Part shown: positions 47,223-56,597 of the stretch, in pieces | How the letters are laid out: each line of letters begins with the position of its first letter | How positions within the stretch are numbered: position 1 is the first letter of the stretch | Assembly: GCA_019351955.1 (NCBI GenBank) | Contig: JABBOE010000006.1 | Coordinates: 1-56,684 of the forward strand | Direction: 5' to 3' | From: Pseudomonadota bacterium | GTDB lineage: Bacteria; Pseudomonadota; Gammaproteobacteria; Burkholderiales; Burkholderiaceae_C | Length of the DNA: 56,684 nucleotides | Position numbers and translations under genes: made by a program | Notes under the pieces: generated by a model | Told to the model about the DNA's origin: nothing | What the model saw: the letters and a program-made list of their open reading frames with translations, nothing else | Databases searched by the model: none

Positions 47223-49145
47223 ATGAATGACCAGGCCTTACCCGTCGAATTGCAAGCCGAATGGACACGCTTCGGCCCTTGGCGCGAACAGCGCCTAGCT
47301 CGCCTGGCGCTGTTGTCGAATTGGCTGCGCCAGTCAGGATTTGACCCGTCGCTTTGGCAAGACTCGCTCAGTGGGATGGAACAGCGCTTGCGACAAGATC
47401 TGGTGCAGTTGGCATTTGTCGCGGAATTCTCGCGCGGCAAGTCCGAGCTGATTAACGCCATCTTCTTTTCGGGTCACGGGCAGCGCATCTTGCCCGCTGG
47501 CGCCGGGCGCACGACCATGTGTCCGATGGAGCTTGCGAGCGATCCGCGCCTTCCAACCGGACTGCGCCTGTTGCCCATTGAAACCCGGCTCGACGCAGCA
47601 ACGCTCGCGCAGTGGAAGGCGCGCCACGACGCTTGGCAAGACCATCCGTTTGCCGCAAACGACGCCGCGGATATGAGCGCATCCCTGGCAAGACTGTCGG
47701 ACACGCTGGCCGTGCCGATTCAGCGCGCACAGGAGCTGGGTTTTTACCTGGACGATGCCGCGCGTGCCACGATCTTGCGCACCGAAGACGGTTTGGTCGA
47801 AATTCCGCGCTGGCGACATGCCCTCCTCAATGTGGATCACCCTCTGCTTTCACAGGGGCTCACCATTCTGGATACGCCGGGGCTGAACGCACTCGGGGCT
47901 GAGCCAGAACTCACGCTCTCGTTGATCCCCGCCGCTCAAGCTGTTGTGTTTCTGCTCGGCGCCGATACTGGTGTGACACGCAGCGATCTTGAACTTTGGA
48001 CCCAGCATGTGGGGGAGGCCGGAAGGCTGCGCAGCTTCGTTGTGCTCAATAAGGTCGACACGCTATGGGACCCGCTGCTGAACGCGGCACAAGTTCAGGC
48101 GCAGATCGAGCGCCAGCGCGAATCGGTCGCATCCATTTTGCAGATTCCCCTTCATCGGGTCTTTGCCCTCAGCGCGCGAAAGGCATTGCTCGCGCGCATC
48201 CAGCACGATCCCGAGTTGCTCGAGATCTCGGGTGTACCGGCCCTGGAGGCCGCTCTGAGCAAGGTGGCCGATCAGGAGCGGCGCGACCTCATCGACAGCG
48301 GCTGGCGCGCCACCTTGCTCGACACCCTGATGCTTCTGGAGCGGCAGTTCCAGCAGCAGATCCAGCAAACCGACGAGCAGCGCCTTGAACTCGCAGCGCT
48401 GGAAGGCAAGAACAAGCATGTGGTCCGCAACCTTGTCATGCGCATCGCCATGGAGCGCAAAGAGTTCGACACAGGCCTTGCCAAGGTAAGGGCACTGCAT
48501 GCAGTCAACGCCAGACAGATCGAAGGCATCGCCCAACTGCTGGACGCCCAGGCAGTGCTCGCTCCATTGGCCGAATTGCGTCAGCGCGTCAAGACTGCGG
48601 TACTCAAGACCGGCGTGCGTGCCGCCTTGGAGGCCACGTTCGCCGAAGTGCGCGGACGCATCGAGGAGGCCGAGCGGCAGCTCGAGGAAAACCGTGCCAT
48701 GCTTACTGGAGCTTGCGAGCAACTCAACATGGAGTTTGCCTTCTCCGTGCCGAGCCCGAAAGCCCTCAAACTCGAAGGCATACGGTTAGAGCTCGACAGC
48801 ATGCAACAGGACTATCTGCGCTACCTGACCCCCGCGCGCTGGCTCAGGTTGCAAAACACCGCACACGCCGAACGTCTACTTCTGTCCGCGCTGGCGCGAC
48901 TGCGCAGTGTGCTGGAGCGCGGCGTACGTGACACCCAACATTGGAACCGCGCGGCGCTTGCGCAGCTCGACGTGCAGGTTCGCGAGCGCAAGCGCAACAT
49001 GAACCGCCGCATGCAAAGCCTGGAGTTGGTGGAGCATGCCGAAGGCGAACTGGGTCAGCGCATCGCACAGCTGCGCAAACAAGCCAGCGAGCTTCGCAAT
49101 CAGCGCACCCAGTTGCGCGTGCACTTTGAGGGCGCGATGCGGTGA
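47223..49145 (+). CDS. Dynamin-like GTPase
   Basis: A 640-residue protein with an N-terminal GTPase domain. The G1 loop reads AEFSRGKS (about residues 66-73), in which the first glycine of GxxxxGKS is alanine. A G2-like GRTTMCPMEL, G3 DTPGLN (about residue 215) and G4 LNKVD (about 275) follow. The rest (about 380-640) is helical with strong coiled-coil character (heptads rich in E, Q, R and L), as in dynamin-family stalks. There is no clear membrane segment. Homologues between mutM and mutY are known in betaproteobacteria, with no assigned function that I know of. The ATG at 47223 is preferred to one 24 codons upstream. It overlaps mutY by four bases. Confidence 0.8.
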   Translation: MNDQALPVELQAEWTRFGPWREQRLARLALLSNWLRQSGFDPSLWQDSLSGMEQRLRQDLVQLAFVAEFSRGKSELINAIFFSGHGQRILPAGAGRTTMCPMELASDPRLPTGLRLLPIETRLDAATLAQWKARHDAWQDHPFAANDAADMSASLARLSDTLAVPIQRAQELGFYLDDAARATILRTEDGLVEIPRWRHALLNVDHPLLSQGLTILDTPGLNALGAEPELTLSLIPAAQAVVFLLGADTGVTRSDLELWTQHVGEAGRLRSFVVLNKVDTLWDPLLNAAQVQAQIERQRESVASILQIPLHRVFALSARKALLARIQHDPELLEISGVPALEAALSKVADQERRDLIDSGWRATLLDTLMLLERQFQQQIQQTDEQRLELAALEGKNKHVVRNLVMRIAMERKEFDTGLAKVRALHAVNARQIEGIAQLLDAQAVLAPLAELRQRVKTAVLKTGVRAALEATFAEVRGRIEEAERQLEENRAMLTGACEQLNMEFAFSVPSPKALKLEGIRLELDSMQQDYLRYLTPARWLRLQNTAHAERLLLSALARLRSVLERGVRDTQHWNRAALAQLDVQVRERKRNMNRRMQSLELVEHAEGELGQRIAQLRKQASELRNQRTQLRVHFEGAMR

Positions 49146-50287
49146 CCAGCGCACAGGCTGCGGCGAGTGCCGTTCCCGGGCCACTGCGCTTCGCGCAGCG
49201 GCTCATCGCATGGCAGCGCGCGTATGGCCGCCATGACCTGCCCTGGCAGGCAAGCCGCGAGCCATACCGTGTATGGCTGTCGGAGATCATGCTGCAGCAA
49301 ACGCAGGTGCGCGTCGTGCAAGCGTATTACGACCGTTTTCTGCAACGCTTCCCCACGGTGGGTGACCTGGCGGCCGCCAGCATCGACGATGTCCTCGCCC
49401 AATGGAGCGGCTTGGGCTATTACCGGCGCGCGCGCTACCTGCATCTGTGCGCGCAGCAAGTATGGACCCGACACGCTGGAGAGTTTCCCCGCACCCAACG
49501 CGAGCTGCAGCTCCTAGCTGGCATCGGCCGATCAACCGCCGCCGCCATCGCAGCGTTCTGTTTCGGTGAGCGGTCAGCCATCCTTGACGGCAATGTCAAA
49601 CGGGTGCTCGGCCGCGCCTTCGCCCTGCCCGCCAGAGCCACGCAGGCGGCCCAACAGAGGGCACTTTGGGAACTTGCTGAGACCCTGCTTCCCGAAGAAC
49701 ACCTCGCCGCCTACACGCAGGGCCTGATGGACCTGGGTTCGACGGTGTGCAAGCCGCGCAATCCGCAATGTGCCGCCTGCCCTTTTGCGATCGACTGCCA
49801 GGCCCGCCTTGCACAGCACCGCGCAGCAGCACTTTCCGACGCGGGTGCATCGATCAAGCCCCACGCGCGCCCAGCAGGCACTCCCGTCCGCAAAGCCCAA
49901 CACTGGGTGCTGTTGTGGGCCGAAGATGTGCAGGCCCCAGAGCCCCGGGTCTGGCTTGAGCGCCGCAATACTCAGGGCATCTGGCCAGGGCTATGGAGTC
50001 TGCCTCAGTTCCATTCCGTTACCGAAGCCCTGCGGCGGGCTGCGCTGCTCGGCATGGTCAGGGAACAAATCGAGCTTGCGTGCGCCACCCACGCGCTGAC
50101 ACATCTGGATCTGCAACTGCAGCCCTTGCTCGTTCGCCTCGACCGAGTATCAGCTGCGCAGGAACATGCAGGCCAGTGGTACACGCTTGGCGCGGCGCTT
50201 GACCTCGGGCTCCCGGCACCGATCCGCCGACTTCTTCAAAGCCGCTCGCGTAGCCAAGCGCCGGTGCAGCACGCCGACTTGAGCTGA
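49142..50287 (+). CDS. mutY: Adenine DNA glycosylase MutY
   Basis: A 381-residue repair enzyme that removes adenine mispaired with 8-oxoguanine. The catalytic glutamate is in LSEIMLQQTQV (about residue 47), and the helix-hairpin-helix and catalytic aspartate are in LLAGIGRSTAAAIAAF and ILDGNVKRVLGR. The iron-sulphur cluster cysteines are C-x6-C-x2-C-x5-C (CKPRNPQCAACPFAIDC, about residues 200-216). A C-terminal MutT-like 8-oxoG recognition domain follows (GIWPGLWSLPQF). It starts with GTG at 49142 overlapping the GTPase stop (GTGA). Confidence 0.96.
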   Translation: MTSAQAAASAVPGPLRFAQRLIAWQRAYGRHDLPWQASREPYRVWLSEIMLQQTQVRVVQAYYDRFLQRFPTVGDLAAASIDDVLAQWSGLGYYRRARYLHLCAQQVWTRHAGEFPRTQRELQLLAGIGRSTAAAIAAFCFGERSAILDGNVKRVLGRAFALPARATQAAQQRALWELAETLLPEEHLAAYTQGLMDLGSTVCKPRNPQCAACPFAIDCQARLAQHRAAALSDAGASIKPHARPAGTPVRKAQHWVLLWAEDVQAPEPRVWLERRNTQGIWPGLWSLPQFHSVTEALRRAALLGMVREQIELACATHALTHLDLQLQPLLVRLDRVSAAQEHAGQWYTLGAALDLGLPAPIRRLLQSRSRSQAPVQHADLS

Positions 50288-50336
50288 GAGCTGGTAGGCT
50301 CACCAGAGCATTGCAATCCGCGCGCAACGTCGACAC

Positions 50337-50969
50337 TCATTGCAGCGCATGCGCGCCGTCCAATATCCCGTGCTGGCGGAGATAGCGCTGCACCACATCC
50401 AGGCGCTGGGTTCCATCCGGCAGTTCCATCAGGCGCTGCCGGGCCAGTTGACCAATCGGCAGGACTTCGGCCCAGCGATTTGCCACCCAGCCCGGAAGGT
50501 CCAGCCGATAGGGTGGCAAAAAAGGTTTCTGACCCTGAGCGTCGAGCGCAGCGATCGCACGCCCCAAGGCCATCGCGGCTGCGACATGGCGTGCGTCGAG
50601 TACTGCGGGAAGGTCATCGACCGTCGCCTGAATTCGCCCCGTCTGTAGGCCCAGTGCCCCTTGTGCGTGGCTGTGCAGCATGAAGCGGCCACCGCCCTTG
50701 CACCGCACCTGCAGGAGGCCGGGCTGTTGCATGTCGACGTCCAAAACACGTGCGCGGCAACCCACGGCTGCCAGCCGGACGGTCGTGCCGGGCTCGTGCA
50801 CCTCGTTGCCGTCGAGGATGAGCACGACCCCAAATTCTTCGCCGGTCTTCAAACAACGGGTGACGAGATCCATGTAGCGCGCCTCGAACACGCGCAGCGC
50901 AAGCAGGCCGCCCGGGAACAACACGGTGCGCAAAGGAAACAGGGGGAGCTCGTGCACATCCTCGATCAT
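50337..50969 (-). CDS. LON substrate-binding domain protein
   Basis: A 210-residue protein consisting only of a LON N-terminal domain (ELPLFPLRTVLFPGGLLALRV at the start, quoted in part, and FEARYMDLVTRCL). The AAA ATPase and Ser-Lys protease domains of Lon are absent. Such stand-alone proteins are common and their role is unknown, perhaps substrate binding or adaptor function. The ATG at 50969 is chosen because the family begins just before ELPLFPL; a frame extending 79 codons upstream lies over rapZ. It is 70 bases after rapZ on the same strand and converges with mutY. Confidence 0.88.
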   Translation of the reverse strand: MIEDVHELPLFPLRTVLFPGGLLALRVFEARYMDLVTRCLKTGEEFGVVLILDGNEVHEPGTTVRLAAVGCRARVLDVDMQQPGLLQVRCKGGGRFMLHSHAQGALGLQTGRIQATVDDLPAVLDARHVAAAMALGRAIAALDAQGQKPFLPPYRLDLPGWVANRWAEVLPIGQLARQRLMELPDGTQRLDVVQRYLRQHGILDGAHALQ

Positions 50970-51039
50970 GCGAGCCTCCGGCACCCGCGCTGCTCGCGGC
51001 TTCCTCGCCTGCGTACCGGCACGCTGCAGTGAGGTCCGC

Positions 51040-51996
51040 TCATATTGCCTCGCCTGGCAGCTGGATTGTGCCGATGGTGGCAGCGGCATCGAGTTCACGG
51101 TGCCGCACCAGCACGCTGTAGCGACGGCCGAAGTAACGGCCGAGCTCCTGGGCCAGGAACACCGAGCGATGCTGGCCTCCAGTGCAGCCAATGGCCACGA
51201 CCACATAGCTGCGCTGGTCTTCAGCCATCGCCGGAAGCCATGTATCGAGGAAGGTCGAAATGTCGCCGAGCATCCGCATAACCGATGGCTGCGTGCGCAA
51301 AAAAGCGGCCACCGGCTCGTCGCGCCCGGTCATGCCACGCAGCAACGGGTCATAGTGGGGGTTGGGGAGCATGCGTACATCAAACACAAAGTCCGCGTCC
51401 AGCGCGACGCCGCGTTTGAAGGCAAAGGATTCAAACAGGAGTGTCAATTGCGCAGCCTCGACGCCGACAGCCTGCCGGACCCACGCACGCAGCTGGGCAG
51501 GGCGAAGGCCGCTGGTGTCGATGTGCAGCCCCAGACGCGCCACGGGCGCGAGCAACTCGCGCTCAAGCTCGATCGCTTCGATCAAGGCTGGCGCCGAGAC
51601 CGGGAGAGGTTGATCAGGCGCGATCGACTTCACACCGCGAGCCGTCAGGGGATGGGCGCGGAGGGTTTCGGAGAAACGCTGCACCAGCGTATCAGTACCA
51701 CAATCGAGGTAAATGAAATGCAGGTCGCAGCGACTGCGCAAGCGTTGCGCCAGTTCGGGCAGAAGGCCCAGACTCTCGACGCTGCGCACATCCATCGCAA
51801 TGGCCACGCGCGTGTGGCCAGCCTCCGTGGCAGCCGTGAGCAATTCGTCAACGAGCTGCGGCGGCAAATTGTCCACGCAGTAGTAACCCGCATCCTCCAA
51901 GGCATTGAGCGCTATGGATTTGCCGGACCCCGAGACCCCGGACAGGAGGACGACACGCAGATGCGCGGGCCAGTCTGGTGCGGGTGCCCGGTTCAC
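51040..51996 (-). CDS. rapZ: RNase adapter protein RapZ
   Basis: A 318-residue P-loop protein (formerly YvcJ/YhbJ). In enteric bacteria RapZ presents the small RNA GlmZ to RNase E and so controls glmS and amino-sugar supply for the envelope; whether it does so here is unknown. Walker A is LLSGVSGSGKS (about residues 17-27) and VDNLPPQLVDELL follows. The C-terminal domain has RMLPNPHY, RGMTGRDEPV and the conserved AIGCTGGQHRSVFLA. It starts with GTG at 51996 overlapping the recN stop (GTGA). Confidence 0.95.
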   Translation of the reverse strand: MNRAPAPDWPAHLRVVLLSGVSGSGKSIALNALEDAGYYCVDNLPPQLVDELLTAATEAGHTRVAIAMDVRSVESLGLLPELAQRLRSRCDLHFIYLDCGTDTLVQRFSETLRAHPLTARGVKSIAPDQPLPVSAPALIEAIELERELLAPVARLGLHIDTSGLRPAQLRAWVRQAVGVEAAQLTLLFESFAFKRGVALDADFVFDVRMLPNPHYDPLLRGMTGRDEPVAAFLRTQPSVMRMLGDISTFLDTWLPAMAEDQRSYVVVAIGCTGGQHRSVFLAQELGRYFGRRYSVLVRHRELDAAATIGTIQLPGEAI

Positions 51997-53678
51997 GCCT
52001 GCACCTGCACGGTATCGCCGCGGCCAACAAGGCTGGAATGCAGAAGCTCGCGTGCGTGCGCCTGTGCCACCGCTGATTCGGCATCGCCACCGAGCATGCG
52101 GGCAATCTCGGCCACGCGCTGCTCAGTGCCCAGTTGCTCGATTTGGCTTTGCGTGCCGGTGCTGGTGCTGCATTTGCTGACCTGAAGGTGACAGGCGGCG
52201 CATGCCGCGACCTGAGCTAGATGCGTCACGGCCAGCACCTGTCCGCTTTGGCCCAGGCTCGCCAGCAGACGACCCACAGTATGCGCAACACTGCCACCAA
52301 TGCCGGCATCCACCTCGTCAAAAATCAGCGTCCCGACGGGTTGCTGCGCGGCCGTGGTGGCAGCAACGGCCAAGGCAATGCGTGAAAGCTCCCCACCGGA
52401 AGCTACGCGTGCAACCGAGCGCAGCGCAGCACCGGGATGACCAGCCACCAAAAGCTCGACGCCTTCGGCTCCCGAGACCTGGATGTCGCCAAGCGGCTGC
52501 AACGCCACATCGAATCGTCCCCCCTTCATGCCGAGTTGCTGCATCAACGCCTGCACGCCTTGGGTCAGCGCGGGAGTCGCCGCGGCGCGCAGGGCGCTCA
52601 GGCGTGCGGCCGCTTCGCCCAAGGCCTCCTGCGCAGCCTGAACCTGTTTTTCAAGGGCAGGCAGGTCCGTCCCGAGCTCGATCTCCGCCCATCGGGACTG
52701 CAAGCCTTGCCAAAGCGCAGGCAGTTCAGAGGGCGACACACGATGGCGCCGCGCCACGCCCATCCAGGCCGAAAGGCGTGCGTCGACTTCGGCCATCCGA
52801 TCCGGGTCAACGTCGGCTTGGCGCAGTTTGGCGCCAAGCTCATGCGCCAGGTCACGAGTAACGGATTGGGCCGATTCCAGTTGATCGGCCCACGCGACCA
52901 GTTGTGGATCAATCTGCGCCGCAGCCTGCAGCAACTGATGCGCGCGCGCCAATTGGCGGTTGGCGCCGACTTCCTCATCGTCCAATAATTGATCCACCGC
53001 CTGAAGCTGTTCGATCAGCTCGGCGGCATGTGCCAACCTGTGGTGCTCCACATTAAGCGGCTCCCACTCCTGTGCAAGCGGGGCGAGCCGGGCAAGTTCA
53101 GCGATCTGCGCTGAAAGTTGCTCACGCTCCTCAACCAGGCGCCCGGCATTCACCCGCGCAGCGTGCAGCCGCTCGCTGAGCAGCTTCCAGTGATGCCAGG
53201 CGCTGGCGCAGGCTTGCCGCGCATCCTTGGCTTGCGCGTACGCGTCGAGCAGGTCGCGCGCTGCATCGCTGCGCGCCAAGCTCTGCCAGGCATGCTGGCC
53301 ATGAATATCCACAAGCATGGCGCCTGCCGCCCGCAACTGCGTGAGGGTGGCAGGGCTGCCGTTGATGAAACCCCTCGAGCGCCCCTGAGCGTCAATGACG
53401 CGTCGCAGCAAGATGGTGTCTTGTGCCTCGAAGCCCTGCTCATCGACCCAGCCGGCAAGCGCCAGCGGCACGTCGAATTCGGCGCTGATCTCGGCACGCA
53501 TGCTGCCCGGGCGCAGCGCCGTGGCGTCCCCACGTTCCCCCAGGGCCAGTTTAAGCGCGTCGATGAGGATTGATTTGCCCGCTCCTGTCTCACCTGTAAG
53601 CACGGTGAAGCCCGCGCCGAGCTCGAGCTCCAGCGCATTGACCAGGACGAAGTCGCGGATATGCAGACGGCGCAACAT
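51993..53678 (-). CDS. recN: DNA repair protein RecN
   Basis: A 561-residue SMC-like ATPase needed for double-strand break repair. It has MLRRLHIRDFVLVNALEL at the start and Walker A LTGETGAGKSILIDAL (about residues 28-43). A central coiled-coil (about 160-370) follows. The C-terminal half has the signature VASGGELSRIALAV and Walker B TLIFDEVDAGIGG (about residue 455). All elements are intact and the length matches E. coli RecN (553). It lies six bases after nadK; no LexA box was recognised upstream. Confidence 0.96.
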   Translation of the reverse strand: MLRRLHIRDFVLVNALELELGAGFTVLTGETGAGKSILIDALKLALGERGDATALRPGSMRAEISAEFDVPLALAGWVDEQGFEAQDTILLRRVIDAQGRSRGFINGSPATLTQLRAAGAMLVDIHGQHAWQSLARSDAARDLLDAYAQAKDARQACASAWHHWKLLSERLHAARVNAGRLVEEREQLSAQIAELARLAPLAQEWEPLNVEHHRLAHAAELIEQLQAVDQLLDDEEVGANRQLARAHQLLQAAAQIDPQLVAWADQLESAQSVTRDLAHELGAKLRQADVDPDRMAEVDARLSAWMGVARRHRVSPSELPALWQGLQSRWAEIELGTDLPALEKQVQAAQEALGEAAARLSALRAAATPALTQGVQALMQQLGMKGGRFDVALQPLGDIQVSGAEGVELLVAGHPGAALRSVARVASGGELSRIALAVAATTAAQQPVGTLIFDEVDAGIGGSVAHTVGRLLASLGQSGQVLAVTHLAQVAACAACHLQVSKCSTSTGTQSQIEQLGTEQRVAEIARMLGGDAESAVAQAHARELLHSSLVGRGDTVQVQA

Positions 53679-53684
53679 GATGCG

Positions 53685-54584
53685 TTAGCCTTCCGCGCCC
53701 AGAATTTCATGCCAGTGCAGTTTCTTGCGCAAGGTGGCGTAATAGCTCCAGCCCGGCGGGTGAAGAAAAACGGCACGATGGGGAGACACGTGCAGGGTGA
53801 TGCGATCGCCACCAAGAAGATCCGCGAAATGCTGCATATCAAAATTCACGCCCACGTCCTTTGGCGAGACCACCTCAATGTCGATGCGCACATGCTCGGG
53901 AAGCACGATGGGCCGGTTGGAGAGGGTGTGCGCCGCGATCGGCACCAATACGAGGCCGGGCACGCTGGGATGCAGGATGGGGCCGCCAGCTGACATGGCA
54001 TACGCGGTGGAGCCCGTCGGCGTGGCCACGATCAGGCCGTCAGCTCGCTGCACGTACATGAAGCGCTCGTCAACATCCACGCGCAGCTCGACCAGCCCAT
54101 AGGCACCGCTGCGGTTAACGACCACATCGTTGATGGCGATCCCCTCGAAAATACGTTGACCGCCGCGCACGACCTCGCCGGCCAACACCGCCCGCTGCTC
54201 GCGCTCAAAACGTCCGGCCAGCATCGCGCCAAGGGCCAAGCGCCAGTCAGCCTCGGTGATGTCGGTGATGAAGCCCAGACGCCCGGCGTTAATGCCCACC
54301 AGCGGGATCCCGAACGGCGCGAGTTGGCGCGACGCGCCGAGCATCGTGCCATCGCCTCCGACCACCACCGCCACCCAGCCGCCAGTGGCGGCACGCTGGC
54401 CAACCTCGGCCAAACTGAGATCGGCATGGCCCGGAACGTCACAATGGTGGGCGGTCTGGCGCTCCACAAATACCTCCACCCCGTTTTCCGCCAACCAGCC
54501 ACCAATCTCGGCCAAGGTGTGGCTGACGCCCGCAGCTTGGTACTTGCCGATGAGAATCGCCTGCTGAAACACGGGGGTTGGCAT
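53685..54584 (-). CDS. nadK: NAD kinase
   Basis: A 299-residue enzyme phosphorylating NAD to NADP. It has the catalytic GGDGT motif in VVVGGDGTMLGASR (about residues 75-88), GINAGRLGFITDI and NDVVVNRSG. The second conserved part TPTGSTAYAMSAGGPILHPSV follows (about 190-210, quoted in part). Length is typical (E. coli 292). It is followed by recN on the same strand. The 235 bases upstream, shared with divergent hrcA, hold no recognisable gene. Confidence 0.96.
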   Translation of the reverse strand: MPTPVFQQAILIGKYQAAGVSHTLAEIGGWLAENGVEVFVERQTAHHCDVPGHADLSLAEVGQRAATGGWVAVVVGGDGTMLGASRQLAPFGIPLVGINAGRLGFITDITEADWRLALGAMLAGRFEREQRAVLAGEVVRGGQRIFEGIAINDVVVNRSGAYGLVELRVDVDERFMYVQRADGLIVATPTGSTAYAMSAGGPILHPSVPGLVLVPIAAHTLSNRPIVLPEHVRIDIEVVSPKDVGVNFDMQHFADLLGGDRITLHVSPHRAVFLHPPGWSYYATLRKKLHWHEILGAEG

Positions 54585-54819
54585 GGGACTGGGCTGAGTA
54601 GCGTAGGGCCGTTGCGTTCGGGTTTTTCCGGGCGTGGTGCGGGGCGCCTGCCATGGATTACATCACAGCGCCGCTGTCCCTGGGATCTCCCACCAATTGC
54701 TCAGCGTCCCGCTTTGGCATCGTGGGCGGATCTCGCCGCAAGGCGCGTCGTGCTCGAGCGTGCGGCCACCGATGCATGCACATGCAGCCCCAAGTTCGAC
54801 AGGCACCTAAAATTAGCCA

Positions 54820-55839
54820 ATGGACGAACGTGCGCGCGTACTGCTCAAGACACTGATCGAACGGTATATCGCCGATGGTCAACCTATCGGGTCGCGCACT
54901 TTGTCGCGGGCTTCGGGCCTTGAGCTTTCTGCGGCGACCATCCGTAACGTCATGGCCGACCTGGAGGACTTGGGTCTTATTACGAGCCCGCATACCTCCG
55001 CGGGGCGGGTGCCCACCCCGCGCGGTTATCGGCTGTTCGTCGACACCATGCTCACTGTGCATCCTGTGACTGGCACAGATGACGTCGGGGAGAATTTCAG
55101 GTCGCAGCTTGCCACCGTCGAGCCACAAAAAGTCATTGTGCAGGCAGCGCAGTTGCTGTCGAATCTGTCCCATTTCGTCGGCGTGGTGATGAGCCCACGG
55201 CGCAATGCGGCGTTCCGGCACATTGAATTCCTGCGCCTTTCCGAGCAGCGCATTTTGGTCATCCTTGTCGATGCAGGCGGCGATGTGCAAAACCGCATCA
55301 TTCTGACGGACCAACCCTACACGCAGAGCCAGTTGATAGAGGCAGCCAATTATCTCAATGCCAACTACAGCGGCTTGAGTTTCGAACAAGTCGCAGGGCA
55401 TCTTCGCGGCGAGGTGGAACATTTGCGCAGCGAAATTGTCACGCTGATGCAAGCAGCCGTTGCTGTAGGCAGTCAAGCGCTGGCCGAACAACAGGAACAG
55501 GTTGTCATCTCCGGACAGCAGCAGTTGCTCAACGTGGAGGATCTTTCCAGTAACCTCGCCAGTCTGCGCCGCCTGTTCGACCTGTTTGAACAGAAATCGC
55601 ACCTGCTCAAGTTACTCGACGTCTCGGCGCGTGCCGAGGGGGTGCGCATTTATATTGGTGGCGAAAATGATGTCGTGCCGTTCGAGGAACTCTCGGTGAT
55701 CACGGCACCCTACGAGGTCGACGGCAAAGTGGTGGGCACGCTAGGTGTCATTGGCCCAACCCGCATGGCCTATGACCGAATGATCCAGATCGTCGACATT
55801 ACCGCCAAGCTTGTGAGCAACGCGCTGAGCCAGCGCTGA
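54820..55839 (+). CDS. hrcA: Heat-inducible transcription repressor HrcA
   Basis: A 339-residue repressor that binds CIRCE elements before groE and dnaK-type operons and needs GroEL for activity. The winged-helix N-terminus shows [21 protein letters not shown] (quoted in part), [16 protein letters not shown] and [18 protein letters not shown]. The GAF-like middle and dimer domain follow, with [18 protein letters not shown]. No CIRCE inverted repeat is visible in the upstream 235 bases, so autoregulation is not evident here. The nadK-hrcA divergent arrangement is common in betaproteobacteria. Confidence 0.95.
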   Translation: MDERARVLLKTLIERYIADGQPIGSRTLSRASGLELSAATIRNVMADLEDLGLITSPHTSAGRVPTPRGYRLFVDTMLTVHPVTGTDDVGENFRSQLATVEPQKVIVQAAQLLSNLSHFVGVVMSPRRNAAFRHIEFLRLSEQRILVILVDAGGDVQNRIILTDQPYTQSQLIEAANYLNANYSGLSFEQVAGHLRGEVEHLRSEIVTLMQAAVAVGSQALAEQQEQVVISGQQQLLNVEDLSSNLASLRRLFDLFEQKSHLLKLLDVSARAEGVRIYIGGENDVVPFEELSVITAPYEVDGKVVGTLGVIGPTRMAYDRMIQIVDITAKLVSNALSQR

Positions 55840-55972
55840 GTTTGACGTTCCACTGGGTCTGGGCACGCTGCGAAAGAACGGAGATTTCTGCGGCGATCGA
55901 CCGAATCCGGATTCAGGCAATGCGCAATGCGCAGGTCCTGGCACAGGGCGCCGACCCGATACGCTGGACGGT

Positions 55973-56410
55973 TCATCGCACAATCAGCACCGGTACGCGG
56001 CAAGAAGCCAACACCTTGGTAGCGACGGAACCAAGCGCCACACTGCCGAGAGCCGTGTGACCGTGCGAGCCCATGACAATCAGGTCAATCTCATGCTCGA
56101 GCGCGAACTGGGTGATGCGTCCCGCCGCATCGCCCACCAGATGGTGGGGCCGCACGTCCAAACCGGAAGCAGCAAAAGCGGATTGCGCTGGCGCCAGAAC
56201 CGCCTCGCTCTGCTCGGCGTAATAGCCGTCGAGCACCTCGCGCGAAAGATAGGAGCGTGCCAGCGCCGTTCCCACAGGCGGTTCGACGTGAAGCAAATCC
56301 ACCTGCGGCAATTCCCGCCACCACGCAAGCCGCTGCAGGAGAAAATCCACCGCGCGTTGTGTGAAAGGAGATCCATCAATCGGGAGAAGGCAGCGAATTG
56401 TCGGGCTCAT
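55973..56410 (-). CDS. Universal stress protein, UspA family
   Basis: A 145-residue protein of the Usp alpha/beta fold, cytoplasmic and probably dimeric. The start IRCLLPIDGSPFTQRAVDFL holds the conserved aspartate. The ATP-binding loop GSHGHTALGSVALGSVATKVL fits the pattern G-x2-G-x9-G(S/T) (about residues 114-134), and the protein ends SCRVPVLIVR. It therefore belongs to the ATP-binding subgroup. What stress it answers cannot be told. It converges with hrcA across 133 bases that contain a 12-bp palindrome (GAATCCGGATTC, 55903-55914) but no clear terminator. Confidence 0.93.
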   Translation of the reverse strand: MSPTIRCLLPIDGSPFTQRAVDFLLQRLAWWRELPQVDLLHVEPPVGTALARSYLSREVLDGYYAEQSEAVLAPAQSAFAASGLDVRPHHLVGDAAGRITQFALEHEIDLIVMGSHGHTALGSVALGSVATKVLASCRVPVLIVR

Positions 56411-56487
56411 TCTCTAATTATGTCAAAGCGACCGCCTTCACACAATACAAACCTACTGTTGGTCTCTCCTGCCTGCTACCACTCGCT

Positions 56488-56493
56488 TAGAAT
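56488..56493 (+). promoter_or_regulatory. Possible -10 box of the tRNA gene
   Basis: TAGAAT, followed by a GC-rich discriminator (CGGCGCC), lies 28 bases before the mature 5' end of the tRNA. Spacing and composition suit a stable-RNA promoter. No good -35 element is at 16-18 bases; TTGGTC at 56459 is too far. Confidence 0.4.
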
Positions 56494-56520
56494 CGGCGCC
56501 TCGCTTACAGACACCCTGAG

Positions 56521-56597
56521 GGGCCGTTAGCTCAGCTGGTTAGAGCAGAGGACTCATAATCCTTTGGTCGTTGGTTCAAGTCCAACACGGCCTACCA
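56521..56597 (+). tRNA. tRNA with CAT anticodon, probably tRNA-Ile2
   Basis: A complete 77-base cloverleaf. Acceptor GGGCCGT pairs with ACGGCCT (one G-U), followed by discriminator A and an encoded CCA. The anticodon loop is CTCATAA with CAT at 56555-56557, and the T arm is GTTGG-TTCAAGT-CCAAC. CAT can mean elongator Met or the isoleucine tRNA whose C34 is turned to lysidine by TilS. The body (AGCAGAGGACTCATAATCCT and the TTGGTCG variable region) and the C4-G69 and C5-G68 pairs resemble tRNA-Ile2 rather than tRNA-Met, so I favour Ile2. Confidence 0.85.

Noticed and set aside
54585-54819. CIRCE element upstream of hrcA
   Set aside because: No TTAGCACTC-like inverted repeat is present. A TAAAAT at 54808 is too close to the start codon to be a normal -10 box.
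55903-55914. 12-bp palindrome GAATCCGGATTC between hrcA and uspA as a terminator
   Set aside because: It has no loop and no T run. It may be chance or a restriction-like site, so it is not called as a feature.
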